Positions 5,624-6,242 of a stretch of DNA of 6,242 nucleotides are shown here, piece after piece. Origin of the DNA: Bacteroidota bacterium (lineage in GTDB: Bacteria > Bacteroidota > Bacteroidia > Bacteroidales > UBA1556); contig QMPB01000293.1 of assembly GCA_003648395.1 (NCBI GenBank), positions 1 through 6,242 on the forward strand. Reading direction: 5' to 3'. Made by a program: the position numbers and the translations under genes. Positions within the stretch are counted from its first letter, which is position 1. Every line of letters begins with the position of its first letter. The notes below the pieces were generated by a model that searched no databases, was not told the DNA's origin, and worked only from the letters and a program-made list of their open reading frames with translations.

Positions 5624-6121
5624 ATGAGAAATAAAGGATTTTGGTTTTGGGGATTTATTATTCTCCTTATTCTTAACCTAAGCATTATATTTAGTATGGG
5701 ATATTTTCATTATAAAATGCGTAATCATGGTGCTGACATTAAAAGCACTATGATACATAAGCATATGAGCAATGAGAAAATGAAAAAAATAAGGAAAAAA
5801 TTCTGGGGCAATACTAACTTTACTATTGAAGAAAAGAAATTCTTGAGTAAAAATAGAAAAGAGCATTTTGCTAGAATGAAAGTATTAAAATCTGAACTCA
5901 AAGATAATCAATCTATTTTATTCGATGAAATAAGAAAGAGTAAACCTGACTCTAATAGTATTATTAAGTATAAAATGAAAATACAAGATTCTCAAAAAGC
6001 AATAACAGACGAGGCTATTAGATTTTATGAAAAGATGAAAACTAAGCTTAATCCAGAACAAATGAAAATAGTTGATAATCATTTATCAAATATGTTTCAT
6101 CAAAATATAAAGAAGAATTAA
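5624..6121 (+). CDS. Membrane-anchored Metal_resist/Spy-like periplasmic sensor protein
   Basis: This 165-residue protein has one N-terminal membrane anchor (about 6-28) and a mostly helical, highly charged periplasmic domain. That arrangement resembles the CnrX-type and heavy-metal-resistance relatives of Spy/CpxP. The domain is rich in Lys, Met and His: HYKM (29-32), H35 and MIHKHM (43-48) follow the anchor, a Spy-like TIEEKKFL (67-74) opens the first long helix, and LNPEQMKIVDNH (142-153) resembles the LTxxQ repeat seen in this family. The His and Met cluster after the anchor could bind a metal such as copper or nickel, but the ion cannot be told from the sequence. It follows the anti-sigma-like gene by 3 nt, which suggests a signalling pair in the envelope. 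The alternative is a plain periplasmic chaperone. Confidence 0.68.
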   Translation: MRNKGFWFWGFIILLILNLSIIFSMGYFHYKMRNHGADIKSTMIHKHMSNEKMKKIRKKFWGNTNFTIEEKKFLSKNRKEHFARMKVLKSELKDNQSILFDEIRKSKPDSNSIIKYKMKIQDSQKAITDEAIRFYEKMKTKLNPEQMKIVDNHLSNMFHQNIKKN

Positions 6122-6157
6122 AATAATTAATAATTTAAACAATTAAAACATAATCAG

Positions 6158-6242
6158 ATGAAGAAAGCAACAGCAATATTAAGTATGATAGTAATTTCAG
6201 TACTACTAATAAGTAGTCCGTTAAGTGCACAAAAAGGTAATA
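6158..6242 (+). CDS. Start of an exported protein, cut by the window end
   Basis: The 28 codons visible begin with ATG 36 nt after the metal-sensor-like gene. They encode a clear Sec signal peptide: MKKATA, a hydrophobic stretch (about 7-18), then SSPLSA with likely cleavage after Ala24, followed by QKGN. Same strand and close spacing suggest it is the third gene of the operon. In comparable loci the next gene is often another Spy/LTxxQ periplasmic protein or an outer-membrane efflux component, but nothing of the mature protein is visible to support either. Confidence 0.7.
   Translation, partial: MKKATAILSMIVISVLLISSPLSAQKGN

Overview
This window is AT-rich DNA that looks like a Bacteroidota chromosome. 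Supporting signs are the lack of Shine-Dalgarno sites, several -7 boxes of the Bacteroidota form TAnnTTTG, a TonB protein with the typical poly-proline and acidic linker, and a gcvH-vanZ-tonB gene string that I recall from this phylum. The order or family cannot be fixed from the sequence; Bacteroidales/Marinilabiliales-like is a guess.

Layout. (1) Positions 1-3199 look like the edge of a surface-polysaccharide locus. On the minus strand a GT4-type glycosyltransferase is followed after 4 nt by asnB, which runs off the left end of the window. Diverging from them across a 325-bp intergenic region is a plus-strand polysaccharide-deacetylase-like gene. A 39-codon signal-peptide remnant lies 65 bp beyond it. 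(2) Positions 3200-3408 are non-coding, with hairpins and a strong minus-strand terminator. (3) Positions 3409-4956 hold a minus-strand cluster in the transcription order gcvH, vanZ-like, tonB: a glycine-cleavage lipoyl carrier, a small membrane protein and an energy transducer for outer-membrane transport. It has a good -7 box upstream and a terminator downstream. (4) Positions 5195-6242 hold a plus-strand operon: a zinc-finger anti-sigma-like membrane protein, a membrane-anchored Metal_resist/Spy-like protein, and the first codons of an exported protein cut by the window end.

How the genes may work together. The left part probably assembles and modifies a surface glycan (sugar transfer, amidation, de-N-acetylation). 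The middle cluster links housekeeping one-carbon metabolism genes with envelope genes and is probably a syntenic block rather than a pathway. The right operon resembles an envelope metal-stress sensing system of the CnrY/CnrX kind, but no ECF sigma gene lies next to it here.

I see no rRNA, tRNA, CRISPR array, complete insertion sequence or clearly new multi-gene system. The points most worth checking are the sigma-less anti-sigma/sensor pair, the signal-peptide remnant, and the divergent promoters that share a -7 core.
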